Shown: piece after piece, positions 21,527 through 32,756 of the stretch
How the letters are laid out: every line of letters starts with the position of its first letter
Position numbering within the stretch: position 1 is the stretch's first letter
Assembly (NCBI GenBank): GCA_030762935.1
Contig: CM060884.1
Location: 74,031,196 to 74,095,195 of the forward strand
Length of the DNA stretch: 64,000 bases
From: Hymenopus coronatus
Lineage: Eukaryota > Arthropoda > Insecta > Mantodea > Hymenopodidae
Reading direction: 5' to 3'
Position numbers and translations under genes: made by a program
The notes under the pieces: model-generated
What the model saw: only the letters and a program-made list of their open reading frames with translations
Told to the model about the DNA's origin: nothing
The model's database searches: none

Positions 21527-22368
21527 TTACTTTCTCTATACGTACTATGTACATTGTGTATAGAGAAGCTATTGTATTGCACCCCAAAATTCGATTTGAG
21601 ATTTCACCGGAAATGTAAGTTTTGAGACCCCTGAGCCATGAAAAAGTATTTTTAGAAGCATGTCTGTGTGTGTGACTGTGTGTAGCATAGCTCAAAAATG
21701 AAAAGACCATTAATAACCAAACTTGGTATTCAGATTTGATATCTTCCAAGGAATGCGACGCGAAGATTTCTAAGAAAATTATCCCACCCCAAACTACCCT
21801 TCACATGGAAAAATTTTGCACTTTTTTTTCTAAAAAATGGCTCTAACGATTTTGATTAAAATCTCGTAAATTTAAGGTATTTACTTGACATATAAAATGT
21901 ATATCTTGAATTTTCTGGGAATAGTCTCTGAAGACTACTTTATTGTGGGTGAATTTTACGGAATTGTGTATAACTAGTGAATCACGAGAGATAAACAAAA
22001 ACTTACCCCATAAAAATTGTAGAGAACATTAAAACACACAATTTATGATATATAATTTTTTTTCGTGGAGTTAATCGTTTTTTAGATACTTTTTGTTTTT
22101 GGTTTCAGCCTTGAAAAACTTTTCTCATACAGGAATTTGTGAACTCGTGTCCATAAAAACAAAGGAACTTCAGTCACATAGCAACCAGTTTTTGACTATC
22201 ACTTTAATCTATGCTACTCCCTTATTTCGCTTCTATTTACAAGGAAGCAAGTAATAAGACTATTTCTGGTAATTTTTCTCGATTAGTATGAAGTAAATAG
22301 AAGTAAGAGCTTTTTACCAATAATTTGTTGCAGAGATGTAGAGAAAGTCATGTGAATGGAACACATTG
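21527..22368 (-). mobile_element. HINE-like element, full length
   Basis: Hairpin ACTTTCTCTATACGTACTATGTACATTGTGTATAGAGAAGC at the left; 5' end GATGTAGAGAAAGTCATGTGAATGGAACACATT at the right. Confidence 0.85.
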
Positions 22369-22654
22369 GAGGTCATTTCCTCAGGGCGGATAGAAACACA
22401 AGGGACTAGCAATTACCCTTTAAGAGAGAGCTGAACGTGTGTGCTAATTACTGAAACAAGGAATGACACACATCTGAAATGGAACACATCCCAATTGCTA
22501 TGCTGAAATGCACATGCAAGATCCAGAGCGTGACGAATTATCAGTTTCGTGCAATGTTCTCTAACACACGCTTCTAATTTCACAAACCCCAACCTGAGTC
22601 AAAGTAAGTTATGGTATGCGACCACCATTGGTAAATAACATACGACAGCCACCC

Positions 22655-22840
22655 AGAAAGTGTCACACCATTCGGCATAAGCAAAGGTACAAACACAAAG
22701 CTATATTAGCAAAATAACAGTAGCCTACTCTATTACTCAACACATTGTCCATTCTGTCAAGAAATTTGTTGGTACAGTTTTTCAATGCCGATGTTATACT
22801 TTTCTACCCTACTACCAAATAGCTTGTTCGTTGTTACTTT
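22655..22840 (-). pseudogene. mariner-type transposase C-terminal remnant, copy 1
   Basis: Minus strand reads VEKYNIGIEKLYQQIS, a stop, then QNGQCVE and a stop. This fits the C-terminal pattern of Tc1/mariner transposases. The 3' flank up to GTGTCACACCATTCGG is shared with 23418-23619. It is broken at 22840 by a HINE-like copy. Confidence 0.5.
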
Positions 22841-22842
22841 CT

Positions 22843-23404
22843 CGAAAAAATGCATATAACATAAATTATGTGTTCTAAAGTGCTCTACATTTTTTGTGTA
22901 GTAAGCTTTTATTTATCTCTTACGGTTTAACAGTTATGCAAAATTCCGTAAAATTCGTCCGGAATAAAGTGGTTTCTAGAGGCTATTCCCAGAAAATTCA
23001 AAATATACATTTTATTTGTAAGCTAAATATCTTTAGTGTACGAAATTTTAATCAAAATCTTTAGATCCATTTTTGAGAAAATAAATTTTTTTTAAATTTC
23101 TTCCATGTAAAGGGTAGTTTGAGGTGGGGAGATTTATCTCAAAATCTTCGTTTCGCATCCCTGGAAGATACTAAACTAAAATACCAAATTTGGTATTTTA
23201 CCAGCTTTTCGTTTTTGTGGTATCGTACTCACAAACACACACAGGCAGACACACACACACACACACACACACATGGATCTTTTACTAAAAATACTATTTT
23301 TGGATACAGAGGACCCTAAAATTTATATTTCCGGTGAAATTTTTGAGTGCAGTGCAACACCTTCTCTATACACTATGTATATAATACGTGTAGAGAAAGT
23401 AATA
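22843..23404 (+). mobile_element. HINE-like element, 5'-truncated
   Basis: Starts at CGAAAAAATGCATATAACATAAATT and ends CCTTCTCTATACACTATGTATATAATACGTGTAGAGAAAGTAA. The (CA)n tract lies at 23248-23273. Confidence 0.8.
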
Positions 23405-23417
23405 TCATACTCATATA

Positions 23418-23619
23418 GATACGAGAGAAAGTGTCACACCATTCCGTATAACTAAATAATAACGAAAGATATTAACACAAAACTTTATTGACAAAGTAAC
23501 AGTATCCTACTCTATTACTCAACATATTGTCCATTTGTTGTCACGCAGTACCTTTTTTCAATGCCGATGTTACGCTTTTCTACCCTACCACCAAATAACT
23601 TATTCGCCTTTGCTTGTTG
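23418..23619 (-). pseudogene. mariner-type transposase C-terminal remnant, copy 2
   Basis: Minus strand reads VEKRNIGIEKRYCVTTNGQYVE then a stop, a better-preserved version of 22655-22840. Its 3' flank ends at the same GTGTCACACCATTC motif. It breaks at the same internal point, next to a HINE-like hairpin. Confidence 0.6.
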
Positions 23620-24480
23620 CTTTCTCTACACTAACTATGTACATACTGTATAAAGAAGGTATGGTATTGCACCCAAAAATTCGATACCAAGATTTCACCG
23701 GAAGTACATGTTTTGGGTCCCCCTAAATCTAAAAACGTATTTTTAGAAAAAAGGTCCGTGTGTGTCTGTGGACAGCACAGCTCAAAAACGAAAAGACCGT
23801 TGAATACAAAGCTTGGTATTTAAGTTTGGTATCTTCCAAGGATGCGACATGAAGATTCTCAAGAAAATCCCCTCACCTCTAGCTACACTTTACATTGAGC
23901 TTTTGTCGAAAATCTGGATTTTCTCAAAAATAGCTGTAACAATTTTGATTAAAATATGGTATATTAAAGATATTTACCTGACAAAAAATGTATATCTTAA
24001 ATTTTGTGAGAATGGCCTCTGAAGACTACATTATCCTGGATGAACTTCACCGAAGTCTGCATAACTGCTGAGGCGTAAGATAGACAAAAACTTATCACAC
24101 AAAAATGTAGAACACGTTAAAACTTTTTTGTGGAGTTGATTGTTTTTGTTTTCCTTGTTTTTAATTTCATCTTTAAAAACACATTTTTCTCATACAAAAA
24201 TTTGTCTACTCCTGTCCATACAACAAAGGAACTTCAGACACATAGCAACCAGCTTTTGACTGTCCTTACAAGGAAGTAATAAGACTATTACTGCCAATTT
24301 TTCTCGATTAGTATTAAATAAATAGAAGTGTAATCTTTTTAAGGATAATTAGATGCAGAGATGTAGAGAAAGTCATGTGAATGGATGACATTAGATTGAT
24401 TAGTATTAAATAGATAGAATAATAAGCTCATTAACAAAAATTAGTTGCAGAGATATTCATGTGAATGAAACATCAGATTT
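23620..24480 (-). mobile_element. HINE-like element plus an extra 5' module
   Basis: Full copy 23620-24392 (hairpin CTTTCTCTACACTAACTATGTACATACTGTATAAAGAAGG; 5' end GTAGAGAAAGTCATGTGAATGG). A short repeat of the 5' end follows (24396-24480: GATTAGTATTAAATAGATAG..TTCATGTGAATGAAACATCAGATTTTT). Confidence 0.8.
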
Positions 24481-24484
24481 TTCA

Positions 24485-25062
24485 TACAAAGAGCCTCAAA
24501 TCTGTAAAACCTCGTTTTTGAATTTGTTTGTGGAATGCTACACTCCCCTATTTATAAGTACGTGGTAGAGAAAGAAACCTGACTGCGCGATATATCTTCC
24601 TGATTCTCCAGAGCTGAAGCTTCCATTCCCTTTAAGAAGCAGGGACTGATATTTACCGAGGTTCTTTGCTATACGTTCCTCACCTTCTGTCGCCTCGCAT
24701 GCTTTTCGACTTGTGCCTTCCAGCAAGGACCAATGAGATTTCTCTGACGGGAACGTTTAAGATGGCAACAAGGAAATCCTCTTTAGGGCAGGTGACATCT
24801 TGCCAGAGAAGCATCCTGCGTGTTAATTAAACACAGAACACCTCCATCTTATAGTTACCGCCATTTTATCTGTGTTACAAAACATAATATTTCACTTCGA
24901 ATACTAATAATACGTTACCTATAGAAATTGAGCAAAGCGGTGCAATCGGAAGATCTCGGGTTTGAATCCCTGCGACTGCTGACTATCATCCTTCGATTTT
25001 TAGTTTACTCGGGCTCGTCAGGAAATGCTGTTTTTTTATTTTCTCTAATAAGCATTATATAC
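24485..25062. other. mostly unassigned; tRNA-like segment at 24921-24985
   Basis: AAAGCGGTGCAATCGGAAGATCTCGGGTTTGAATCCCTGCG has a good box B (GGGTTTGAATCCC) and may be a SINE head on the plus strand. Weak hairpin-end traces lie near 24520-24575. No gene was recognised. Confidence 0.35.
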
Positions 25063-25172
25063 GTATGTGTAAAACTCACATGACTTTCTCTAGCTATTCT
25101 ATAAACTTCTCACATCAAACTATTCTTCTCTACACCTTGCTACTCAAGATAATCAATAACAGTATGTTTTAC

Positions 25173-26008
25173 TGGTTTAATTGTTTCTCTCATACAAGCC
25201 GTGTGTGGGGAAGGAGTTGGATAGGTAGAGTCAGACTGAAAAATTCAATGTCATAGCTGGGATTTGAACCACGGATCTCCCGGTCTCTAGCCGTGTGTGG
25301 GAAAGGAGTTGGATAGGTGGAGTCAGACTGAAAAATTCAATGTCATAGCTGGGATTTGAGCCACGGATCTCCCGGTCTCTAGCCGTGTGTAGGACAGCAG
25401 TTGGATAGGTAGAATCAGAATGAAAAATTGAATGATATAGCTGGGATTTGAACCACGGATCTCCCGGTCTCTAGCCATGTGTAGGACAGCAGTTGGATAG
25501 GTAGAGTCAGATAGAAAAATTCAATGCATAAGCCAGGATTTGAACCCCGGATCCCTTGGTCTGTAGCCGCGTGTAAGACAGGCGTTGAATGGGTAGTTTC
25601 AGACTGAAAAAATCAATGCTATAGCAGGATTTGAACCACGGATCTCCTGGTCTCTAGCCGGTTGCTCTACCACTGAGCTACCATGGCAACCTGCCGGCGT
25701 AACATTGAATTTCTCAACTGACTCGCATGTTTCCCGGTAAACCACGCGGTGACTTACAATGTTGTAAGTACTTTTAAGTCCCAGGATTCATAGTATAGCT
25801 AACTAGTAACATTGTAAGTCGCCATTGGGGTTGTCATCTCAAAATATTTTGAGACCATCTTGTGGTTTACCGAGAAACATACGAGTCAGTTGAGAAATTC
25901 AATGCAATGCCGGTATATTGCCATGGTAGCTCAGTGGCAGAGCAACCGGCTAGAGATCGAGAGATCCCGGCTATGGCATTGAATTTTTCAGTCTGAATCT
26001 ACTTATCC
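25173..26008. mobile_element. inverted-repeat element with tRNA-like arms; left arm amplified
   Basis: The arms are inverted copies: GGATAGGTAGAGTCAGACTGAAAAATTCAATG at the left and CATTGAATTTTTCAGTCTGAATCTACTTATCC at the right. Each goes inward through a tRNA-like segment (GCCATGGTAGCTCAGTGGCAGAGCAACCGGCTAGAGATCG) and then ACTGACTCGCATGTTTCCCGGTAAACCA. The outer left-arm segment is tandemly repeated five times. The centre (25745-25870) also contains ACAATGTTGTAAGT-type short repeats. No transposase is present. Confidence 0.75.
25201..25660 (-). repeat. 92-bp tandem repeat of the outer arm, five units
   Basis: Units start near 25201, 25293, 25384, 25477 and 25569. Each holds GTGTGTGGGGAAGGAGTTGGATAGGTAGAGTCAGACTG and, on the minus strand, the box-B half of the tRNA-like segment (GGTTCAAATCCC in the best unit). 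Only the innermost unit continues into the A-box half. Confidence 0.9.
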
Positions 26009-26750
26009 AAAATGTTTTATTACTTAGTTCCTTGTAAATAGAATGGAACTAAGGGATTGCACTAAGCTAAACCGACAGTCAAATGTTTTATGCTGTCGTT
26101 ATGTGATTGACATTGCAAATCGCTTCCTTGTTTGAACAGGAGTAGAACAAAAGAGAAACGGATACTTCCTGTCTGAGAAAAGCATAAGCACTATACAATT
26201 GAAGCGAATAACAAAGAATATTTCGCAAACGGTAACCTCCACAAAAAAATGTAAAGGACATAAATTGGGTTTTGATATCTACATATTTTGTACAGTAAAT
26301 TTTTGTATATCTCTTACGGTTTAGCAGTTAAGCAAAAATTAGCAATATTTATCCAGAATAAAGAGGGTCTTTGGAGCTATTCCCAGAAAGTTCAAAATAT
26401 ACATTTTATTTGTGATATGAATATCTTGAATATACGGAATTTTAATTAAAATCGTTACAACCTATTTTGAAAAATTCAAAATTTTCGAAAATGTTTCCAT
26501 GTAAACGGTAGTTTGTTGTGGGGGGATTTTCTTAAAAATTTTCATGTCGCATCCTTGAAAGTTACTAAACCTATATACCAAGTTTAGTATTTTAACGACT
26601 TCGTTTTTGATGTATCGTGTTCACAGAAACACGGAGACACCGACATTTGTCTAAAAATGCACTATTTGGATACAGGAGAACCTGTGGAATTTTTGTGGAA
26701 TGAAATGCTTTCTCTAAACATTATGTACATATTCGTGTAGAGAAAGTAAT

Positions 26751-26776
26751 AATTTGATTGACTATTAATAAACGAA

Positions 26777-26812
<36 letters not shown>

Positions 26813-27178
26813 TGCAAATGCAATATTTGAGAGTTTTTATTCACTTATTGGCGATGGTATAACAGTATAATATTTGGCAATAAATCGCGTTGCGGTTCAA
26901 GCTACGCGACGTGAGGACACGAGGAGGCGCTGACAATTTAGTTAACCTCCCGGCTCCATTACTGATGCAAACGAGACGGAAAATAGGAAAGTCGGGAAAT
27001 ACCAAACATGACACTCGAGTCAGAGGCATATGGCTACCAGTTACTCTGTCATATTGGCAGACATGAGAACGGTTATTGAGAATTCATTTCCAATTCTCTT
27101 AACAGTCTATATGTTCAATTATATATGATTTTATTTCAATACATAGAACAATAAAACAAAAGGGGATTAAATTTACCC
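26751..27178. other. unassigned stretch with (GA)n
   Basis: A (GA)n run lies at about 26777-26809. A CpG-containing segment (26880-27020) follows. ORFs on the minus strand are short and motif-free. Confidence 0.4.
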
Positions 27179-27179
27179 G

Positions 27180-28022
27180 TTTTTACTTTCTCTACACGTA
27201 CCATGTACATAGTTATAGATAAGGTATTGTATTGCACCCAACAATTTTATACCGGAAATAGATATTTTAGGATCCCCATCCAAAAGAAGTACTTTCAGAA
27301 AAAGGTCCGTGTGTGTTTGTGTGTATGTGTATGTGTGTGTCCGTGTGTCAGTGAACACGATCATTCAAAACGAAAAGTCGGTAGCGTACCAAATTTGGTA
27401 TTTAAAAGTTTGGGTTTTTAAGTTTAGTATCTTCCGGAATGCAATACGAAGTTTTAGAGAAAAATCCCCCACCAGAAATTCCCCTTTACATGGAAAATAT
27501 TTAGAAAATGTTGATGTTCTCAAAGTGACTTTAACGAGTTTAATTAAAATAGTTTATATTTAAAATATTTATGTGACATATAAAATGTATATTTGTCCAG
27601 GAATAATCTCTTAAGACATCTTATCTGGATGAATTTGGCATAGCTAGTAAACCCTAACAGGTAGAGAAAAACTTACTACACAAAATATGCAGATCTTGTT
27701 AAAATACACAATTTCTGCCATATACGTTTTTTTCGTGGAATTGAGCATTTCTGAGGTATTCCTTGTTATTATTTTCAGTTTCAAAATACTTATACATTTC
27801 TCATACGGTAACAAAGAAACGGCTATTAATTCCATAGCGACCACATTTTAAAATATTTGACTGTCGGTTTAGTCCAGTGTATTCCCTTATTTTTCTCCTA
27901 CTTACAAGGAACTAAGTAATAAAATCGTTTCTGCTAATGTTTATCTCTATTAGCATTGCGTATTAACAATAATTTGTTGCGAAAATGTAGAGAAAGTCAT
28001 GTGAATGGAGCGCATCTGATTT
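27180..28022 (-). mobile_element. HINE-like element, full length
   Basis: Hairpin ACTTTCTCTACACGTACCATGTACATAGTTATAGATAAGG at the left; 5' end AATGTAGAGAAAGTCATGTGAATGGAGCGCATCTGATTTTTT at the right. GT tract at 27309-27349. Confidence 0.85.
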
Positions 28023-28306
28023 TTTTACATTTGTTGAACTTGTGTGGTCATATCGTTCAACTGTAAATTTCTTAACGTGGTTTTCTCAGTTTTATACTAT
28101 TAAACACACACACTCATACTTCCAGACTCTGGCTAACGAAAACTTCCCTGCTCCAGCCAGGGATGGAACCCGTCACTTCTGGAAGTTCCCATTTTCTTTA
28201 ATTAAAGTTTACACTTTCTGGCTACATCTCTTCTCTACCGTTTGCAACACAATGTTTTCTTGCAAAGGTGCAAATTTATGTTTTTTTCACACAAACCTTG
28301 TAAAGA

Positions 28307-28403
28307 AGTTGGATAGGTACAAATAGAGTTAGACTGAAAAAAAAATCTGATCTGTTCCATTCAAATATCTTTCTCTACATCAACAAATTGTTGCTCAAAA
28401 GCT
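28307..28403 (+). mobile_element. fragments: inverted tRNA element tip, then HINE-like 5' end
   Basis: 28307-28340 (AAGTTGGATAGGTACAAATAGAGTTAGACTGAAAAA) matches the tip of the inverted tRNA-like element. 28343-28403 (AAATCTGATCTGTTCCATTCAAATATCTTTCTCTACATC..GCTTATG) is a HINE-like 5' end cut short at the LINE fragment. Confidence 0.55.
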
Positions 28404-28562
28404 TATGTGTGTCTCTGTGTATTTCCAATGTTCTAAAGATATATAGAATAGATATGCAGATAATATTTTAAACTCAGATATTTTTCAACAGCATGTACGG
28501 TCACCCGACCCATGCGACTGTGTTGACGCAAATATTGTGTTATTGTAAACTTAATAAATAAT
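28404..28562 (+). mobile_element. LINE 3' UTR fragment
   Basis: Matches the 3' UTR on the minus strand at 48782-48900: TTTCCAATGTTCTAAAGATATA.., then TTCAACAGCATGTACGGTCACCCGACCCATGCGACTGTGTTG, which can form a small GGTCACCCGACC stem-loop. It ends AATAAATAATACAAT. The CCA array starts immediately after it. Confidence 0.6.
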
Positions 28563-28565
28563 ACA

Positions 28566-30070
28566 ATCAGCACCACCAGCAGCAGCACCACCACCACCAT
28601 CACCACCACCAGCACCAGCACCAAAAGCACCAAAAGCACCACCACCACTACCGCTACCACTACCACAGCCACCACCACCAGCACCAGCACCAGCACCACC
28701 AGCACCAAAAGCACCACCACCACTACCACTACCACAACCACCACCACCACCACCACCACCACCACCAGCACCAGCACCGCCAGCACCAAAAGCACCCCCA
28801 CCACTACCGCTACCACTACCACATCCACAACTACCAGCACCACCACCGCCAGCACCCTCAGCACCACCACCACTACCGCTTCCACTACCACCACCACCTC
28901 CACAATCACCACCACCAGCACCAGCACCGCCAGCACCGAAAGCACCACCACCACTACCGCTACCACTACCACCACCACCACCTGCACCAGCACCATAAAC
29001 CGCCAGCACCAAAAGCACCACCACCACTACCGCTACCACTACCACATCCACAACTACCAGCACCATCACCGCCAGCACCCTCAGCACCACCACCACTACC
29101 ACCACCACCACCTACAGCACCACCACCACAACCACCAGCACCACCACCGCCAGCAATCCCAGCACCACCACCACTACCGCTACCACTACCACCACCACCA
29201 CCACCGCCAGCAACCCCAGCACCACCACCACTACCGCTACCACTACCACCACCACCACTACCACCAGCTCCACCACCCCACCTACAGCACCACCACCACA
29301 ACCACCAGCACCACCACCGCCAGCACCACCACCATCACCTACAGCACCACCAGCACCACTACTACCACTACCAGCAGCACCACCACTACCACTGCCACCA
29401 CCACCAGTACCATCACCACCACCAGCACCACCACCAGCACCACCACCACCCTCAGCACCACCACTACCGCTACCACTACCACCACTAGCACCACTACCAC
29501 CACCAGCAGCACCACCACCACCCTCAGCACCACCACCAGCACCACCAGCACCACTATCACCACCAGCAGCACCACCACCACCCTCAGCACCACCACTACC
29601 GCTATCACTACCATTACCAGCAGCACCACCACCAGCACCACTACCATTACCAGCAGTACCACCACCAGCACCACTACCAGCAGCACCAACACCACCCTCA
29701 GCACCACCACTACCGCTATCACTACCACTACCAGCAGCACCACTACTACCACCACTACCACTACCAGCACCACCACCACCCTCAGCACCACCACCAGCAC
29801 CACCAGCACCACCACCACCCTCAGCACCACCACTACCACTACCAGCAGCACCACCACCACTACCACTACCAGCAGCACCACCACCACCACTACTACCACC
29901 ACTACCACTACCAGCAGCACCACCCTCAGCACCACCACTACCACCCTCAGCACCACCACTACCACCCTCAGCACCACCACTACCGCTACCACTACCACCA
30001 CCACTACCACTACCAGCAGCACCACCACCACCACCACTACCACCACCACTACCACTACCACCACCACTAA
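28566..30070 (+). repeat. (CCA)n-derived minisatellite, 1.5 kb
   Basis: A complex trinucleotide array of CCA, CAC, CAG, CTA, CCG and CAA triplets. Higher-order blocks such as GCACCAAAAGCACCACCACCACTACCGCTACC recur near 28615, 28707, 28785, 28937 and 29006; a second block type with CACCCTCAGCACC dominates 29445-29975. The long minus-strand ORFs (poly-Val, or Gly/Ser/Ala-rich) follow from a stop-poor triplet array and are shifted by single-base indels near 28995 and 29275. Treated as non-coding. Confidence 0.9.
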
Positions 30071-30515
30071 CACTATTACTACTTATATGTTATACGTACA
30101 TATTATATTCCCTGAATGCTGTAACATTTCTTGGTGTATTTATTTGTAACCATGCAGTCATAGGTACACATCCTCTGACTTCTAAAATTTCCTTTGAAAC
30201 TGAAATTCTTTGGTTAGAGCATTGCATTAGAGCAAAACACTAATAATTGTGAGTGCCCCGTTTCTTTGTACAAGTGCCAGAAAACTCCACTTACTTCCGC
30301 TGACACTTTTGTAATGAATAATATTGAAAAGACCTCAGAGCTACATTAATTATCCAGCCAGGAGTCACTTTCTCTGGTCGGGGTGAGTGACGTGAGGGGT
30401 GGCCACCCTCCTTCAATTAGTCCTCGAGAGGTAGCCAAGGAATGCGGCGGGTTGTCCTCGTTAGGCCTGTGACGATATTTCTAACGCTAATGATGGAAAC
30501 TTTCCTCCAAGGATT
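30071..30515. other. unassigned stretch
   Basis: No repeat or ORF of note; G-rich patch near 30365-30470. Confidence 0.35.
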
Positions 30516-30517
30516 AA

Positions 30518-31312
30518 AAAACGTGAAATGTTGCATTCACTTGAACTTTTCTGTAACAAAGTATTCTTAGGAAAGCTTCCTTTTCTCTCCATATTATATT
30601 AATCAAGACAAATGGTCTTATTACTTAGATCTTTATAAATATTATGGGCCAAAATTTGTCACTTTGTGATTGAAACCCGATATTCTTTGTATATCTAGGA
30701 GCAGACAAGAAAAAAAAATCTTATGTGTTCCATTCACACGACTTTGTCTACATCTATGCAACAAAAATTTCCATTTACCTCATAACAATTGCAAAAAAAT
30801 AGCAGAAATAGTCTTATTCCTTGCTTCCTTGTAAGTAGAAGCGAAATAAGGGAGTACCATAGGTTAAAGTGATAGTCAAAAGCTGGTTGCCGTGTGACTG
30901 AAGTTCCTTTGTTTGTATGGACAGGAGTTGGCAAATTCCTGCATGAGAAAAGTGTAAGTATTTTAAAGATGAAATCAATAATTTGGAATATCTCAAAAAG
31001 GAAAGTGCACGAAAAAATTGTATATAACATAAATTGTGTGTTTTAACGGGCTCTAATTTTTCTGTTAGGTAAGCTTTTGTCTATCTCTTACGGTTTTCCA
31101 ATTATGCATAGTTCCGTAAAATTCATCCAGAAAATAATAGTCTTCAGAGACTATTCTCAGAAAATGCCAGATATGCATTTTATTTGGTATACATATATCT
31201 TAAATATAAGAGATTTTAATCAAAATCGTTAGAGCCATGTTTGAGAACATCAACACTTTCAAAATTTTTTTAATGTAAAAGATAGTTGGGATGGGGAAAT
31301 ATTCTTGAAAAT
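30518..31312 (+). mobile_element. HINE-like 5' module followed by a HINE-like copy that runs into the 37-bp array
   Basis: 30518-30712 is an extra 5' module (GAAATGTTGCATTCACTTGAAC.. to GAGCAGACAAG). 30713-31312 is a second copy starting AAAAAATCTTATGTGTTCCATTCACACG and keeping the interior up to GGATGGGGAAATATTCTTGAAAAT. There it gives way to the satellite, and the hairpin end is missing. Confidence 0.75.
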
Positions 31313-32172
31313 TATCATTTGATACAAATAGTTTTGAGATAATGAGTGATGAATTTTGATGCTTACAGTTTTGAGGTAGTGGATGATGAATTTTGATAAT
31401 GCAGTTTTTAGATATGACCGATGAATTTTGATAGATACAGTGTCGAGATAATGGATGACGAATTTTGATACATGCAGTTTTTAGGTAATGGGTGATCAAT
31501 TTTGATACATATAATTTTGAGATAATGGTTGATGAATTTTGATAGATAGAGTTTTGAGATAATGAGTGATTAATTTTGATACATACAGTTTTGAGATACT
31601 GGCCGATGAATTTTGATACATGCAGTTTTGAGGTAAAGAGTGATCAATTTTGATACGTATAATTTTGAGATAATGGTTGATGAATTTAGATACACACATT
31701 TTTGAGATAATGGTTGATGAATTTAGATACACACATTTTTGAGATAATGGGTGATGAATTTAGATACATACTTTTTTGAGATAATGGTTGATGAATTCAG
31801 ATACACACATTTTTGAGATAATGGGTGATGAATTTAGATACACACATTTTTGAGATAATGGTTGATGAATTTAGATACACACATTTTTGAGATAATGGGT
31901 GATGAATTTAGATACATACAGTTTTGAGATAATGGGTGATGAATTTAGATACATACAGTTTTGAGATAATGGGTGATGAATTTAGATACATACAGTTTTG
32001 AGATAATGGGTGATGAATTTAGATACATACAGTTTTGAGATAATGGGTGATGAATTTAGATACACACATTTTTGAGATAATGGGTGATGAATTTAGATAC
32101 ACACATTTTTGAGATAATGGGTGATGAATTTAGATACATACATTTTTGAGATAATGGGTGATGAATTTAGCA
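31313..32172 (+). repeat. 37-bp minisatellite, about 23 units
   Basis: The unit is TTTTGAGATAATGGGTGATG plus AATTTAGATACATACAG. Units before about 31670 mostly carry AATTTTGATA and vary; later units carry AATTTAGATA and are nearly uniform, some with ACACACATT in place of ACATACAGT. Minus-strand ORFs here are repeat artefacts. Confidence 0.95.
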
Positions 32173-32755
32173 GATTGAAGCATCACTTTTGCTTTACTCA
32201 TGTCTGCCAAAGCGGAACTGAAGCGTGAATAAACAAAATCTAATAGATCTGTGAAAGGCAACGCTCGTTTTAAAAAGTTGTCGCATGTAGCGAACTCTTG
32301 TTACGTGAATAGCACCAAAGGGGCACATAGCCTCGACATTTTCTGTTATTATCATGCACGGGTGGCATCATGCTTTTGTTTACAGCTGTATTACTACGCC
32401 GCAGGTTATGCGTCAGTGTTGATAGATTTAATGTGTATTGAAGTGACGCTTATGTCCATTGTCTGCACTTTATTTATTGTACATAACACGCGCTACCAAC
32501 GTGATCTCTCAGATTACGTGCATGGCCTGGTAATAACAACTTTTTTAGGTTGTTTAGTGTCGGCGTGGTGCTAGACTGATTAGAGCACACATTCCAGTGC
32601 AATGATACTCCAAAGTGCACCACTGAAATATGAGCGCCATTAAAATAACATGAATGAGAATCAAATATCGAAATATCACGTAACGATATGTTTTCTATTA
32701 TTTCGTTACAGGCTGCATTACCTTCCTTAACTCATATTTTATATGAATAGCCTTT
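32173..32755. other. unassigned stretch
   Basis: A 107-codon plus-strand ORF (32251-32574) has a hydrophobic middle but no family match that I recognise and no splice-site support. Confidence 0.3.
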
Positions 32756-32756
32756 T

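Larger units (their letters stand above)
25066..26750 (+). mobile_element. HINE-like element interrupted by the inverted tRNA-like element
   Basis: 5' piece 25066-25172 (GTAAAACTCACATGACTTTCTCTAGC..CTACTCAAGATAATCAATAACAGT) and the rest at 26009-26750 (TTATTACTTAGTTCCTTGTAAATAG.. to CTTTCTCTAAACATTATGTACATATTCGTGTAGAGAAAGTAA). The direct repeat ATGTTTTA lies at both edges of the insertion, which suggests an 8-bp target duplication. Confidence 0.7.

Noticed and set aside
25925..25985. Functional tRNA genes (also at 41833, 8757, 60330 and 16008)
   Set aside because: The A and B boxes are there, but acceptor stems do not pair over their full length and each lies inside a dispersed element. They are best read as SINE-type heads.
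28433..30073. Long minus-strand ORFs in the CCA array (poly-Val, or Gly/Ser/Ala-rich, silk-like)
   Set aside because: Triplet arrays are open in several frames by composition. The Gly-rich frame is broken by one-base changes near 28995 and 29275, and no signal peptide or flanking exon was seen.
31200..31732. Minus-strand ORFs with repeating ISKNC/QNSS-like residues
   Set aside because: They are translations of the 37-bp minisatellite and have no unique coding sequence.
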